From the NCBI GenBank assembly GCA_018882645.1, contig VERM01000081.1:1-6667 (forward strand): a DNA stretch of 6,667 bases, read 5' to 3'. A program made the position numbers and the translations under genes. This document shows, in pieces, positions 6,212 to 6,667 of this stretch. This DNA comes from Ferruginibacter sp. (GTDB taxonomy: Bacteria > Bacteroidota > Bacteroidia > Chitinophagales > Chitinophagaceae). How positions within the stretch are numbered: the first letter of the stretch is position 1; every line of letters begins with the position of its first letter. The notes under the pieces were generated by a model. That model was given only the letters and a program-made list of their open reading frames with translations. It did no database searches and was not told where the DNA came from.

Positions 6212-6667
6212 TTACTCGATCAGTTTGTTTCGCATACCATACATGACCAGACCGGCTATGGTTTTTGCATTTACCTTGGCCTTCATATTTTGTCGGATGG
6301 TTTCTATGGTTCGGGGACTAAGAAAAATGGTTTGGGAAATCTCTTCGGTGGTTTTATCTTCTGCAATCAATTGAAGAATCTTCAGCTCTTTCTCGTTAAA
6401 GTTTACGGGAACATTGGTGCCGTAATGCTGTCGGACATTTTTCTTCTGCATCAGTCTGCCCATGACTGCTTTATTGACCAAATCATTGAAATAAAAATCA
6501 TCATTCATGCAGGTAAGGATGGCTTCATATATCTCTTCGGGATCTGTGGTTTTGGTTAAATATGCATTGGCGCCCATTTCCATCATTTTGCTGATCATTT
6601 GCTGATCATCATACATGGTTAGAACAATGATCTTGATGTGTACATATTCTTTGCGTATCATCTGAAT
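6212..6667 (-). CDS. LuxR/NarL-family response regulator (5' end cut by window)
   Basis: The frame ends at TAA 6212-6214 and remains open to the window edge, giving 151 visible residues. About 60-75 N-terminal residues, including the phospho-acceptor Asp, lie outside. Visible are the second half of the receiver, with the switch Thr in IIVLTMYDD and the conserved Lys in ANAYLTKT, then the linker and the LuxR/GerE helix-turn-helix with FNEKELKILQLI, TTEEISQTIFLSPRTIETIR and AGLVMYGMRNKLIE. A Met at 6659-6661 lies inside the receiver (preceded by in-frame Ile-Gln) and is not the true start. It is the closest relative in the window of the regulator at 2966-3637: the MEMGAN, YLTKT, IYEAI and NKA segments are shared and roughly half of the aligned residues match by eye. 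They are probably paralogs from a local duplication. Confidence 0.92.
   Translation of the reverse strand: MQMIRKEYVHIKIIVLTMYDDQQMISKMMEMGANAYLTKTTDPEEIYEAILTCMNDDFYFNDLVNKAVMGRLMQKKNVRQHYGTNVPVNFNEKELKILQLIAEDKTTEEISQTIFLSPRTIETIRQNMKAKVNAKTIAGLVMYGMRNKLIE

Noticed and set aside
1..6667. CRISPR array, tRNA, rRNA, transposase or insertion-sequence ends
   Set aside because: No regularly spaced repeats, cloverleaf, rRNA motifs or transposase-like protein were found on either strand. The insertion idea for the sensory operon rests on layout only; no flanking duplication was seen.

Overview
The window looks like chromosomal DNA of a Bacteroidota bacterium, perhaps from the Chitinophagaceae or a neighbouring family. 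The signs are moderate to low GC, starts without clear Shine-Dalgarno sequences, LuxR-type response regulators with the 'SPRT/SPRA...YAVKNGIV' C-terminus common in that phylum, and a class IV aminotransferase of a type familiar from Bacteroidota. This placement is inference from protein style; there is no rRNA or other marker gene here.

Left part (1-2815): the 3' part of mqnD (futalosine-route menaquinone synthesis, + strand) is cut by the window start. It converges with a photolyase gene on the - strand, with only 9 bp between the stop codons. The photolyase frame is interrupted by an in-frame TGA just after the FAD-site motif NNGGWQWAA. The missing C-terminus, 64 codons ending at 553, is still readable in the same frame behind that stop. 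A class IV PLP aminotransferase lies upstream of it on the - strand.

Right part (2816-6667) is devoted to signal transduction. Two paralogous LuxR-type response regulators sit on the - strand (2966-3637, and 6212 to the window end, truncated). Between them, on the + strand, is a compact three-gene operon with overlapping genes: a seven-helix membrane protein, a histidine kinase with one membrane helix and no sensor domain of its own, and a response regulator. The simplest reading is that the membrane protein senses or modulates, the HisKA_3-type kinase phosphorylates the regulator, and the regulator controls transcription. The input half of this operon (membrane protein plus kinase N-terminus) is much more AT-rich than the kinase core and the regulator.

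The 446-472 bp divergent gap before the operon holds no convincing gene. It carries two hairpins that look like intrinsic terminators for - strand transcription, although no - strand gene lies just upstream to use them, and some palindromes near the response-regulator promoter. The 150 bp gap upstream of the aminotransferase carries a symmetric cluster of five TCAAC/GTTGA motifs. The most notable points are the interrupted photolyase, the orphan terminators, and the composition break in the sensory operon. I found no CRISPR array, tRNA, rRNA or transposase.
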